Part shown: positions 28,044 through 35,466 of the stretch, in pieces
Numbering within the stretch: the first letter of the stretch is position 1
How the letters are laid out: each line of letters starts with the position of its first letter
DNA from: Flavobacteriales bacterium
GTDB taxonomy: Bacteria > Bacteroidota > Bacteroidia > Flavobacteriales_F > PHOS-HE28
Reading direction: 5' to 3'
Length of the DNA: 64,000 bases
Assembly (NCBI GenBank): GCA_030584065.1
Contig: CP129489.1
Coordinates: 2,895,497 to 2,959,496, forward strand
Translations under genes and position numbers: made by a program
The notes under the pieces: model-generated
Database searches by the model: none
What the model was told of the DNA's origin: nothing
The model's input: only the letters and a program-made list of their open reading frames with translations

Positions 28044-29320
28044 AGATCCTCAAGATCATCCACGGCTATCCGCCCCTGTACAGCGCAGGATCGGAGGTAT
28101 ACAGCCAGAGCATCTGTGACGAGCTGGCCAAGCGGCACAAGGTGCTCGTCTTCACCCGGGAAGAGAACCCCTTCGCGCCGGACTTCTCTGTACGGCAGGC
28201 ATCGAACGGGACGGGGCCCGAACGCATCCTGGTGAACATACCACGCGGCAAGGACGGCTATCGGCACGCCGAGTTGGATAATCGCTTCACTGAGGTATTG
28301 CACCGGTTCCGACCGGATGTCGCGCACATCGGCCACCTGAACCATTTGTCCACCGGCATCGTGGATGTACTCAGGGGGGCAGGCATCCCCATCGTATTCA
28401 CCCTGCACGACTTCTGGCTGATGTGCCCGCGCGGGCAGTTCCTGCACCGCAATTTCGGAGGTGGTGTGGTGCATGCCCTGTGCGAAGGCCAGGAAGACCG
28501 CAAGTGTGCCACAGCATGCTACACCTCGCTGATGTCCGGCGCAGAGGGAGCGAATGAGCAGGATGTTGCCTATTGGACATCGTGGATAGCCCGGCGCATG
28601 AGCGAGACCAGGGAGATCCGCGATCACGTGGACCTGTTCATCGCTCCTTCCAAGTATCTCCGGAACCGCTTCATCAGCGACTTTGGCCTTCCGGCAGGCA
28701 AGGTCGTGCAACTCGACTATGGCTTCCCGCTGCACTACCTGACGCCATCGAAGGATCGCGTTCCATCAGCGCGGTATCGCTTCGGGTACATCGGTACGCA
28801 CATCCCCGCCAAAGGGGTGAACCTGCTGATTGAAGCGTTCGATGGGCTGGGTGAAGTGGCCGAGTTGCACATCTGGGGCGCCAAGGACGAGCAGAGCACC
28901 CGCGCCTTGAGGAGCATGTCCGAAGCACGGTCTGGCATCCACTTCCATGGGCCCTATGTCAACCACAATCTGGCCAACGAGGTCTTCTCGCAGGTGGATT
29001 GCATCGTGGTGCCATCGATCTGGATGGAGAATTCGCCGCTGGTGATCCACGAGGCCCAAGCCTGCCATATCCCGGTAATCACGGCGAATGCCGGTGGAAT
29101 GGCCGAGTATGTGGCGCACCAGGTGAACGGCCTCCTTTTCGAGCATCGATCGGCAGAAAGCCTGCGCGATCGGATACACTGGGCCATCGACCACCCGGAC
29201 AGGATGGAGCACTTTGGCCGACGCGGCTACCTCCATGCGGCCGATGGCGCAATACCAGGCATCGTGGAGCATTGCAAGTCCCTAGAAGACATCTACGCCC
29301 AATTGATCAAGACCCCATGA
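28040..29320 (+). CDS. Family 4 glycosyltransferase (GT-B fold)
   Basis: A 426-residue enzyme predicted to transfer a sugar from a nucleotide-sugar donor. The N-terminal Rossmann half starts MKILKIIHGYPPLYSAGSEVY, the glycine-containing acceptor loop typical of GT4, with PDVAHIGHLNHLSTG following. The C-terminal donor half has FGYIGTHIPAKGVNLLIEAF, LHIWGAKD, VVPSIWMENSPLVIHEAQAC (the E-x7-E-like region) and ANAGGMAEYV. A cysteine-rich insertion (CEGQEDRKCATAC, near residues 150-162) resembles those in some GT4 enzymes acting at surface glycans. It overlaps its upstream neighbour by 4 bases and its downstream neighbour by 4 bases. The sugar and acceptor are unknown. Confidence 0.88.
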   Translation: MKILKIIHGYPPLYSAGSEVYSQSICDELAKRHKVLVFTREENPFAPDFSVRQASNGTGPERILVNIPRGKDGYRHAELDNRFTEVLHRFRPDVAHIGHLNHLSTGIVDVLRGAGIPIVFTLHDFWLMCPRGQFLHRNFGGGVVHALCEGQEDRKCATACYTSLMSGAEGANEQDVAYWTSWIARRMSETREIRDHVDLFIAPSKYLRNRFISDFGLPAGKVVQLDYGFPLHYLTPSKDRVPSARYRFGYIGTHIPAKGVNLLIEAFDGLGEVAELHIWGAKDEQSTRALRSMSEARSGIHFHGPYVNHNLANEVFSQVDCIVVPSIWMENSPLVIHEAQACHIPVITANAGGMAEYVAHQVNGLLFEHRSAESLRDRIHWAIDHPDRMEHFGRRGYLHAADGAIPGIVEHCKSLEDIYAQLIKTP

Positions 29321-30339
29321 GCACATTCTGGCGCATCACCCTGGACACCAATCCAGAGGACTGCAATCTGAGCTGTACCATGTGCGAGGAGCACAGCGAG
29401 CACAGCGACTTCATGAAGCGCCTGTATGAGCGCACCGGCATCAAGCGGCGCCGCATGCCGTTCGACATGGTCCGCAAGGTGATGGAGGAAGCCGCTGCGA
29501 TGGGCGTGCGCGAGATCATTCCTTCAACCATGGGAGAGCCGCTGCTGTACCGCCAATTCGATGAGCTGCTCGAACTCGCGGCCCAGTTGGGCATGAAGGT
29601 GAACCTGACGACCAACGGCACATTCCCCAAGCGAACCGTCGAGGACTGGGCGGCGCGCATCGTCCCGGTCACATCGGATGTGAAGATCTCTTGGAACGGG
29701 GCGACCAAGTCCACGGCCGAGTCGGTGATGAAGGGCCTCAAGTTCGAACAGGCCGTCTCGAACGCGGAGCGCTTCATCAGGGTGCGCGATGCGCATCATG
29801 CAGTGAGTGGGCATTACTGCCGCGTGACCTTCCAACTCACGTTCATGCAGAACAACATGCACGAGCTACCGGAAATCATCCGGCTCGCTGCCAAGCTTGG
29901 GGTGGACCGCGTGAAGGGTCACCATCTGTGGGCCCATTTCGAGGAGATCGAGCAGCTGAGCTTCAAGAACTCACCCGAGGCCATTGAACGCTGGAACCAC
30001 ATCGTGGACCAGGCCGTGGTCACTGCCGCAGCATATCCGAGGCCTGATGGAACACCGGTCCAGCTGGAGAACATCACTCTCTTGGCGCCACAGAGCGGCC
30101 ATGAGGTTCCCCATGATCACATGTGCCCCTTTCTTGGCAAGGAGCTCTGGGTGTCCGCCACGGGTGATATCTCCCCCTGCTGCGCGCCCGATGATCTCCG
30201 TCGGTCGTTGGGAGACTTCGGGAACGTGAACGAGCGGAGTCTTTCCGAAGTGGTGGCCGATGGGGCATACCAAGGGCTGATGCGCGACTACCGCGACCGG
30301 CCGCTTTGTCGCACCTGCAACATGAGGAAGCCATGCTGA
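29317..30339 (+). CDS. Radical SAM protein with SPASM-type C-terminus
   Basis: A 340-residue radical SAM enzyme. The [4Fe-4S] motif CX3CX2C is at Cys16, Cys20 and Cys23 (EDCNLSCTMC), unusually close to the N-terminus, with the family's PSTMGEPLLY and KVNLTTNGTFP strands following. The C-terminal region holds more cysteines: HMCPFLGKELWVSATGDISPCC and PLCRTCNMRKPC, the layout of SPASM/twitch auxiliary cluster domains. Such enzymes commonly modify peptides or carbohydrates by radical chemistry. Starts at an ATGA overlap with the glycosyltransferase; the kinase-like gene starts 7 bases before its end. No short precursor peptide gene was found beside it. Confidence 0.88.
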   Translation: MSTFWRITLDTNPEDCNLSCTMCEEHSEHSDFMKRLYERTGIKRRRMPFDMVRKVMEEAAAMGVREIIPSTMGEPLLYRQFDELLELAAQLGMKVNLTTNGTFPKRTVEDWAARIVPVTSDVKISWNGATKSTAESVMKGLKFEQAVSNAERFIRVRDAHHAVSGHYCRVTFQLTFMQNNMHELPEIIRLAAKLGVDRVKGHHLWAHFEEIEQLSFKNSPEAIERWNHIVDQAVVTAAAYPRPDGTPVQLENITLLAPQSGHEVPHDHMCPFLGKELWVSATGDISPCCAPDDLRRSLGDFGNVNERSLSEVVADGAYQGLMRDYRDRPLCRTCNMRKPC

Positions 30340-30857
30340 AGGTGCTGCTATTCGGTAATCTCGGTTCCGGCAAAAGCCACCTGGCCGAACGATCGCTTCA
30401 TCGGTTCCCGGCATTTGAGCTGGTGTCCATCGATGTCTACCGCAGGAAGTACGGCGATGGCACCCAAGAGGCCGAGCGCTTGGCCAAGGAGCAATTCCTC
30501 CATGGTGTCGTGCAAGGCAGGCAGCAACTGATCGAAGCCACCGGACTTGGCGAAACGGGCCTGCTCCTCGCGGAGCGATTGGAAACGTTCGGCGAACCCC
30601 TGCTTGTCGTGCTGTTGACCACACCCTTGAGCGTATGTCTTGCAAGGCTATCGGAACGCAAGTGGGAGGTTCCTTACCCGGCACCACCCGAACAGGCCTT
30701 CGACCTGGCGCGAAGGACCGATGAATTGATCCGCGCCGGGGAAGTGGAGGCGATCTGGTCCTTACTACCCGGATCCATCATCATCAAGGGCGATTGCTCC
30801 GATAACAGATCCATGAACGAACTGTTGGAACGAATGGCAATTCAACTCACCACATGA
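30333..30857 (+). CDS. P-loop kinase-like protein
   Basis: A 174-residue protein with a Walker A motif at the N-terminus (FGNLGSGKSHLAERS) and ELVSIDVYRRKYGDG, a pattern of small-molecule kinases (gluconate/shikimate/zeta-toxin-like fold). The LID-like Arg region ARLSERKWEVPYPAPPEQ and the C-terminal strand SIIIKGDC support this. The phosphate acceptor is unknown. The start MLKVLLFG (30333) was chosen over an in-frame Met at 30306, because it directly precedes the Rossmann-type strand; it overlaps the radical SAM stop by 7 bases. Its end overlaps the next gene by 4 bases (ATGA). Confidence 0.75.
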   Translation: MLKVLLFGNLGSGKSHLAERSLHRFPAFELVSIDVYRRKYGDGTQEAERLAKEQFLHGVVQGRQQLIEATGLGETGLLLAERLETFGEPLLVVLLTTPLSVCLARLSERKWEVPYPAPPEQAFDLARRTDELIRAGEVEAIWSLLPGSIIIKGDCSDNRSMNELLERMAIQLTT

Positions 30858-32266
30858 AGCAGCATCAGATCATCAAAGCAGTGCAACATACTATCGCCGA
30901 CATGGAAGGCCTGGATGCCGCAGTGCTCTATGGATCCTTTGCCCGAGGCGATGCAACCCCGAACTCGGACATCGATCTGGGCCTGCTCGTGAACGACCGT
31001 TTCCGGCAGGAGGATCTCATCACAACCCTGAAGGACGTGCGGCCCTCACCGGACCATGTCATGCCGGTAGCCATGCGAGGCAAGGTGGTCGCCTGGTTCC
31101 ACGGCATGCACGTCAAACTGGAAATGGCCATCCATCGGGACCTAGCCACCTTCGGGCGGGACCTGGCGGGGTCGGCGATCCCTGAAGAGCGGCTGCCGGG
31201 CGCCATTTTGTTGGACCGTACGGGGAACGTGCTGGATGGTGCCCGAGCGGTGCAGCAGGTGGGATACCGTCCGCATACCATCGATGAGTTGGTGCAGATG
31301 TTCATCTATGAGTTCGACAACCTGTCCACGTTCCATCGCAGGAGCGACGGATACCGCGCACTCTATTTCCACCAGATCGCACTGCATTGCCTGGTACAGC
31401 TCATGAACATGCGGGCCAACGGCGATTGCTTCCAGTTCCTGCCCAGAAACTTGTTGGTGAACATCACGGACAGGGATCGGAGGAGGCGCATCTACGAGCT
31501 CAATGGCTCCATGTACCTCCCCGATATGGACAGGAAGAAGCGGGCGCTACTGGACATGTTCCACAACACCCTCAGCGAATTGGCCTATCCCTTCGCGGAA
31601 GAGGTACGCGAAGTCCTGGAACTGATGTACGAAAGGGATCGGTACTGGAACCTGCGGGCCGTAGGTACCCATTCCCCCTTGGTCCGATGGCCGAACCTGT
31701 TGCGAAGCAGCTTGCCTGCGCTCATGGAACCGGAAAAGTTGAAGGAGCTGCTCGACAGGAACACCATTCACACCATCATCGATCTGCGCGCACCCCAGGA
31801 ACTGGAAGAGCACGCATACTCCGATGAAGCGCTGAGCAAGGTCCACTATGTGCATGCCCCATTCGACCCGTGGGCGCAACCCGATTGGTTCAAGGAACCC
31901 GCCTATCAGCAGGGTGGCAACCAGGAGATTGCCTATCGCTTCTTCGCGCTGGGGTGCCGGGAGAGCATCAAGGCGGTCGTCGACGCGCTGCGCAGAGTGC
32001 CTGAAGGACAGGGAGCGTTGATCCATTGCCATGCCGGCAAGGACAGGACCGGCATTGTGTGCACATTGCTCCATCTCTTGTCCGGGGCAGACAGGGAAGT
32101 AGTGTTGGTCGATTACCTCGCCAGCGAGTCCGACACGTACGCCCATAACCTGGAGATCGTGCTCCAGATCATTGAGCGCGAAGGAGGCATTCGGGGATAC
32201 TTGATCAACTGCGGCGTTGCCGACCACGAGATCGCGGACCTTCAACAACGATTGATCCATGGCTGA
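30854..32266 (+). CDS. Nucleotidyltransferase - tyrosine-phosphatase fusion
   Basis: A 470-residue two-domain protein. The N-terminal half is a polymerase-beta-like (MNT/aminoglycoside-type) nucleotidyltransferase: LYGSFARGDATPNSDIDLGLL with GS at 27-28 and Asp39 and Asp41 as metal ligands, followed by a helical region with FLPRNLLVNI. The C-terminal part (from about residue 280) is an atypical protein-tyrosine-phosphatase fold: LLRSSLPALM, TIIDLRAPQELEEH, and the P-loop HCHAGKDRTG with Cys392 and Arg398. It resembles the Y_phosphatase3 group, which also removes phosphate from phosphoinositides. Adding and removing phosphate-linked groups in one protein fits a small-molecule pathway. It overlaps neighbours on both sides. 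Substrates are unknown. Confidence 0.85.
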   Translation: MKQHQIIKAVQHTIADMEGLDAAVLYGSFARGDATPNSDIDLGLLVNDRFRQEDLITTLKDVRPSPDHVMPVAMRGKVVAWFHGMHVKLEMAIHRDLATFGRDLAGSAIPEERLPGAILLDRTGNVLDGARAVQQVGYRPHTIDELVQMFIYEFDNLSTFHRRSDGYRALYFHQIALHCLVQLMNMRANGDCFQFLPRNLLVNITDRDRRRRIYELNGSMYLPDMDRKKRALLDMFHNTLSELAYPFAEEVREVLELMYERDRYWNLRAVGTHSPLVRWPNLLRSSLPALMEPEKLKELLDRNTIHTIIDLRAPQELEEHAYSDEALSKVHYVHAPFDPWAQPDWFKEPAYQQGGNQEIAYRFFALGCRESIKAVVDALRRVPEGQGALIHCHAGKDRTGIVCTLLHLLSGADREVVLVDYLASESDTYAHNLEIVLQIIEREGGIRGYLINCGVADHEIADLQQRLIHG

Positions 32267-33212
32267 ACGACTTGAGCACCTCTTCACCGGATACTGGAAG
32301 TACCTCGCTGTCAGGGCGGCGTGCAAACTGGACCTCTTCGATCACATCGCTTCGGGCATGCGGAATGTGGCGGACCTCACTTCGGTCATCAACGCAGATG
32401 CACGTGCTTTGGATAACCTCATCGGGGCACTTGTGCATGAAGGCTACTTGCGCCGATCGGATATCGGGCTCGGTCTATCACCAGAGGCTGAGCGGCTATG
32501 TGCTGACCATCCTGAAAGTGCGAAGCATGCCTGCCTGCTGTGGGGCGCCGAGCACATGGATGCCTGGCAGCAGCTTGACGTCAGCATCCGCTCGGGACAG
32601 GCCGTTTTTCCCATACTCTATGGTGCTCCTTTCTTCTGCTACTTGGACGGTCTTCCGGATCGCGCCGTCGAGTACCATAAAGCCATGTTCGCATATGCCT
32701 CACAGGACTATAAGGGAATAGCTGATGTCCTGGACCTGTCCCAATACCGATCGGTCATGGACGTGGGAGGCGGCAATGGGGCGCTGATCGGCTCCTTGCG
32801 AGCAGCATATCCGGAAGTCACCTTCCGCATCTTCGATATCCAAGACCACCGTACCGAAGGCACCCGCGATGTGGCGTTCCTCCAAGGCGACTTCTTCAAG
32901 GGTGTTCCGGAAGGCTCCGATGCCTTGCTCCTGAGCAGGGTCATCCATGATTGGAATGATGCCGAAGCCATGGCGATCCTTGGGAATTGCCACGCAGCAC
33001 TCCCCCCACATGGAGCCCTCCATCTCATCGAGAACGATCTGTCCCTCTTGGGGGATGGAGGACATCTGCTATCGATGAACATGCTTGCCGTTTGCGGAAG
33101 CCGGGAGCGTTCCGTGAAGGAATACGAGCAGCTCCTGGAGCGTTCAGGATTCCTGGTCCTGGACCATGTACATCACGGAAAGCAGGCCATCATCAAAGCG
33201 CAACGATCATGA
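32259..33212 (+). CDS. SAM-dependent O-methyltransferase (COMT-like)
   Basis: A 317-residue class-I methyltransferase with a plant-COMT-like layout. Residues 1 to about 95 form a winged-helix dimerisation domain (LAVRAACKLDLFDHIA, NLIGALVHEGYLRR). The catalytic domain carries the SAM-binding motif VMDVGGGNGALIGSL (166-180), FRIFDI, and LLSRVIHDWNDAEAM with the His-Asp pair common in COMT enzymes; HLIENDLSLLGDGGHL is the post-IV motif. These enzymes methylate hydroxyl groups of small molecules such as polyketides and phenols. It starts 8 bases inside the previous gene and ends in an ATGA overlap with the WG-repeat gene. Confidence 0.88.
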   Translation: MAERLEHLFTGYWKYLAVRAACKLDLFDHIASGMRNVADLTSVINADARALDNLIGALVHEGYLRRSDIGLGLSPEAERLCADHPESAKHACLLWGAEHMDAWQQLDVSIRSGQAVFPILYGAPFFCYLDGLPDRAVEYHKAMFAYASQDYKGIADVLDLSQYRSVMDVGGGNGALIGSLRAAYPEVTFRIFDIQDHRTEGTRDVAFLQGDFFKGVPEGSDALLLSRVIHDWNDAEAMAILGNCHAALPPHGALHLIENDLSLLGDGGHLLSMNMLAVCGSRERSVKEYEQLLERSGFLVLDHVHHGKQAIIKAQRS

Positions 33213-33904
33213 ACTGGCGTGATATTAAGCCATCATTGGACGGATCACACTTCCTGCTCGAGGGGAAGCCCCTATGGAGGGATCGCTTCACAGCCGTGAT
33301 GTCGTTCCATGCACCGGGCGTGGCCCCGGTTCAGGATGCATCCGGATGGTACCACATCGATGCTAATGGGCATCCATTGTACACCGCCCGCTTCCAGAAA
33401 GCCTTTGGGTTTTATTTCGCAAGGGCCGCTGTAATGGATCCAGAGGGTTGGTTCCACATCGACCTGAGCGGCAAGGCTTGCTATCCTGAGCGATACCCGT
33501 GGTGCGGCAACTATCAGGAGGGCGTCTGTTCGGTACGCTCCAAGGAAGGCTATTTCCACATCGACTCCAAAGGGCGACCGATTTATGCGGCACGGTTCGA
33601 TTACGCTGGTGATGCCAGGGATGGGATTATTTGCGCAGTAGAGAATAGTGAGGCTTTCCACATCCGGTTCGATGGCAGCCGCCTTTATGCGCACACCTAC
33701 CGCTTTGTGAACGTATACCACAAGGGCTTTGCGTTGGCTTTGGACGAGAAGGGCTGGTTCCATATCGACCGGTCTGGTCGCCCCTTAGCCGCGCACCGGT
33801 TCCCCTACCTGGAACCCTTTTACAATGGGGTCGCTTTTGCGATCGACCAGGAGGGCAATCCCGTTGCCGTATCCGAAGCGGGGTTGGTCACTCGTCTGAG
33901 TTGA
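33209..33904 (+). CDS. WG-repeat protein
   Basis: A 231-residue protein made of about five WG-type beta repeats of roughly 40-45 residues: GWYHIDANGHPLYTARF, GWFHIDLSGKACYPERY, GYFHIDSKGRPIYAARF, AFHIRFDGSRLYAHTYRF and GWFHIDRSGRPLAAHRF. WG-repeat proteins are beta-solenoid or propeller-like, often with unknown roles. No signal peptide, so probably cytoplasmic. It is the last gene of the operon, overlapping the methyltransferase by ATGA. Its stop lies one base before an out-of-place dxs 3' end; the coding frame continues into dxs-like sequence beyond the stop, so the terminus may mark the recombination joint. It could be the modified substrate or a scaffold; this is unresolved. Confidence 0.85.
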   Translation: MNWRDIKPSLDGSHFLLEGKPLWRDRFTAVMSFHAPGVAPVQDASGWYHIDANGHPLYTARFQKAFGFYFARAAVMDPEGWFHIDLSGKACYPERYPWCGNYQEGVCSVRSKEGYFHIDSKGRPIYAARFDYAGDARDGIICAVENSEAFHIRFDGSRLYAHTYRFVNVYHKGFALALDEKGWFHIDRSGRPLAAHRFPYLEPFYNGVAFAIDQEGNPVAVSEAGLVTRLS

Positions 33905-34075
33905 TACTTCACGGCCCACGTGAAGCGCCTCGCCATTCCCGACCGCTTCCTCGAGCACGGCACGCAACCGGAGCTGTACCGAGAATGCGGCATCGATGAT
34001 ATCGCGGTGGTGGAGGCGGTGAAGGAGATGTTGGGTGAGAAGCGAGCCGTGAATGGCATCAAGGCTTCGGCTTGA
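33905..34075 (+). pseudogene. Displaced second copy of the dxs 3' end
   Basis: Codons following the WG-repeat stop encode AHVKRLAIPDRFLEHGTQPE and LYRECGIDDIAVVEAVKEML, matching the dxs C-terminus. From 33914 the DNA agrees with 26453-26581 at about 115 of 129 positions by hand count. Of eleven changed codons, most are silent, so both copies were shaped by protein-level selection. The fragment has no start and stops at 34073-34075. Its end overlaps the convergent membrane-protein gene by 17 bases. It marks the right edge of the island. Confidence 0.9.
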
Positions 34076-35432
34076 GGGCCTCGCTGGCATCGTAACGCAC
34101 ATCCGTCTCCCGCACCACCAGCGTATCGCCGTCGTAGGTGACCACCGCTTGGCTCAGGTCTTCGCGCACCAAGGCCACATCCGCAGCACCCCGGCCGCTG
34201 AGCTGGAGCGCCTCCGGGAACCCATGGCGGAAGATGTAAGCGCCCCGGTGATCACCCGGCAGATTAAGGACGAGCAGTCTCCCTCCCCGCGGTGGCTCAG
34301 GTGTGTCTGCGATGATGCGCTCTATGGTATCGGAAGCGGTGCGCCAATGCCCCAGGCCCTGTCGCAAGAGCAGTGACCATGATGCCACCAGCATCACGAG
34401 GGCCATCCGCCATACCGCCTTCGACCGCATACCCTCCATCGCCAGCGCGACCAGCACACACAGGAATGCCGAGGGCATAAATAGGAAACGGTCGCTCTCG
34501 CTCGTGCGCGTGCTCACACCACCCACCATGGCGATGATGGAGGCGATCCCGTAGAGCGATGCCACCAGCGCAGCAGCGCGCAGGCGCTCCGGATGGAACC
34601 GGTTCGAGCGCCAGAACCAGAGCCCGACGAGCGTAAGCGCAAGGCCGAGCAGCGCGAAGCGCACGGTCTGCACCGCGGGGTCGTCATGCGGCGGCAGGAA
34701 GGAGCGCCCGATGACCTTGAAGGCCGCGCTGAGGTAATCGCCCACCGGCTTGACGAAGAAGGCCGCACCATAGTCATTCGCCAGGCCGCCAAGCACCATC
34801 CAGCGCAACGCGAGGTTCAGCACGACCACCGCGATTGATGCGAGCAACATCGCGCGCCAGGCCTTCGCGTCCGTGGGCCGAAGGATGAGCCACCACGCGC
34901 CGAGCAGCAGGGGCGCCAGCAGCGCGCTCTCATAGCACAGTGAGCCGAGCAGCACCAACAATGCAACCGCGATGGTGCGCTTGGTGGTTGGCGCGTTGCC
35001 GGTTGCCACGACCAAGGCCCCCAGCGTGAATGCCGACGCCATGGAAATGCCGCGCCCGATGATCCAGGCCTGCGGCTCGAGGTGGAAGGGGTACAGCACG
35101 AAGAACAGACCTGCACCAAGTGCTGCATCGCTGGTGAGCAGCCGCCTGGCCAGTGAGTAGACCAGCCAGCCATTGAGACCCAGGAGGGCCAGGTTCACCA
35201 CGCGGAAGGCCCACGGATCCGGGCCGGACAGCAGCAGGTTCGCCCTAAGTGATAGGTCGGCCAGCGGCCGGAAGAAGCTGCTGCCCTCGCCGGATCGGAT
35301 GCGCCAGAGCACCTGGAAATCGTCGCTGAAGAAGGTGCAGGAGAGGATGGATGCATGTACTCCGATGCTGACGGCCACCAGCAAGAGCAGCACGGCCCAT
35401 GACGGAATCGAACGCTCGCCGCGCGCATCCAT
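34059..35432 (-). CDS. GT-C-like polytopic membrane protein
   Basis: A 457-residue protein with about nine to eleven hydrophobic segments. The first loop has TFFSDDFQVLW, where acidic residues after helix one mark many GT-C glycosyltransferases that use lipid-linked sugars at the outer face of the membrane. A short soluble C-terminal domain (LLVLNLPGDHRGAYIF onward) follows. The start at 35432 is followed directly by the first helix; TACCTTGG lies 7 bases before it on the minus strand. It overlaps the displaced dxs end by 17 bases and is divergent from the 35467 gene. Specific function unknown; surface glycan or protein glycosylation is plausible. Confidence 0.75.
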   Translation of the reverse strand: MDARGERSIPSWAVLLLLVAVSIGVHASILSCTFFSDDFQVLWRIRSGEGSSFFRPLADLSLRANLLLSGPDPWAFRVVNLALLGLNGWLVYSLARRLLTSDAALGAGLFFVLYPFHLEPQAWIIGRGISMASAFTLGALVVATGNAPTTKRTIAVALLVLLGSLCYESALLAPLLLGAWWLILRPTDAKAWRAMLLASIAVVVLNLALRWMVLGGLANDYGAAFFVKPVGDYLSAAFKVIGRSFLPPHDDPAVQTVRFALLGLALTLVGLWFWRSNRFHPERLRAAALVASLYGIASIIAMVGGVSTRTSESDRFLFMPSAFLCVLVALAMEGMRSKAVWRMALVMLVASWSLLLRQGLGHWRTASDTIERIIADTPEPPRGGRLLVLNLPGDHRGAYIFRHGFPEALQLSGRGAADVALVREDLSQAVVTYDGDTLVVRETDVRYDASEALKPKP

Positions 35433-35439
35433 GATGCGA

Positions 35440-35462
35440 CCAAGGTAGCCGCGCTATGTTCG
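35440..35462. promoter_or_regulatory. Back-to-back promoter elements between two divergent membrane-protein genes
   Basis: Minus-strand TACCTTGG (35440-35447) precedes the ATG at 35432 by 7 bases, and plus-strand TATGTTCG (35455-35462) precedes the ATG at 35467 by 4 bases. Each is close to TAnnTTTG. The very short distances predict leaderless or nearly leaderless transcripts. Confidence 0.5.
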
Positions 35463-35466
35463 TGCG

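Noticed and set aside
26635..34058. Integrase, transposase or flanking tRNA expected of a mobile element
   Set aside because: None was seen; the island call rests on the dxs duplication and gene composition.
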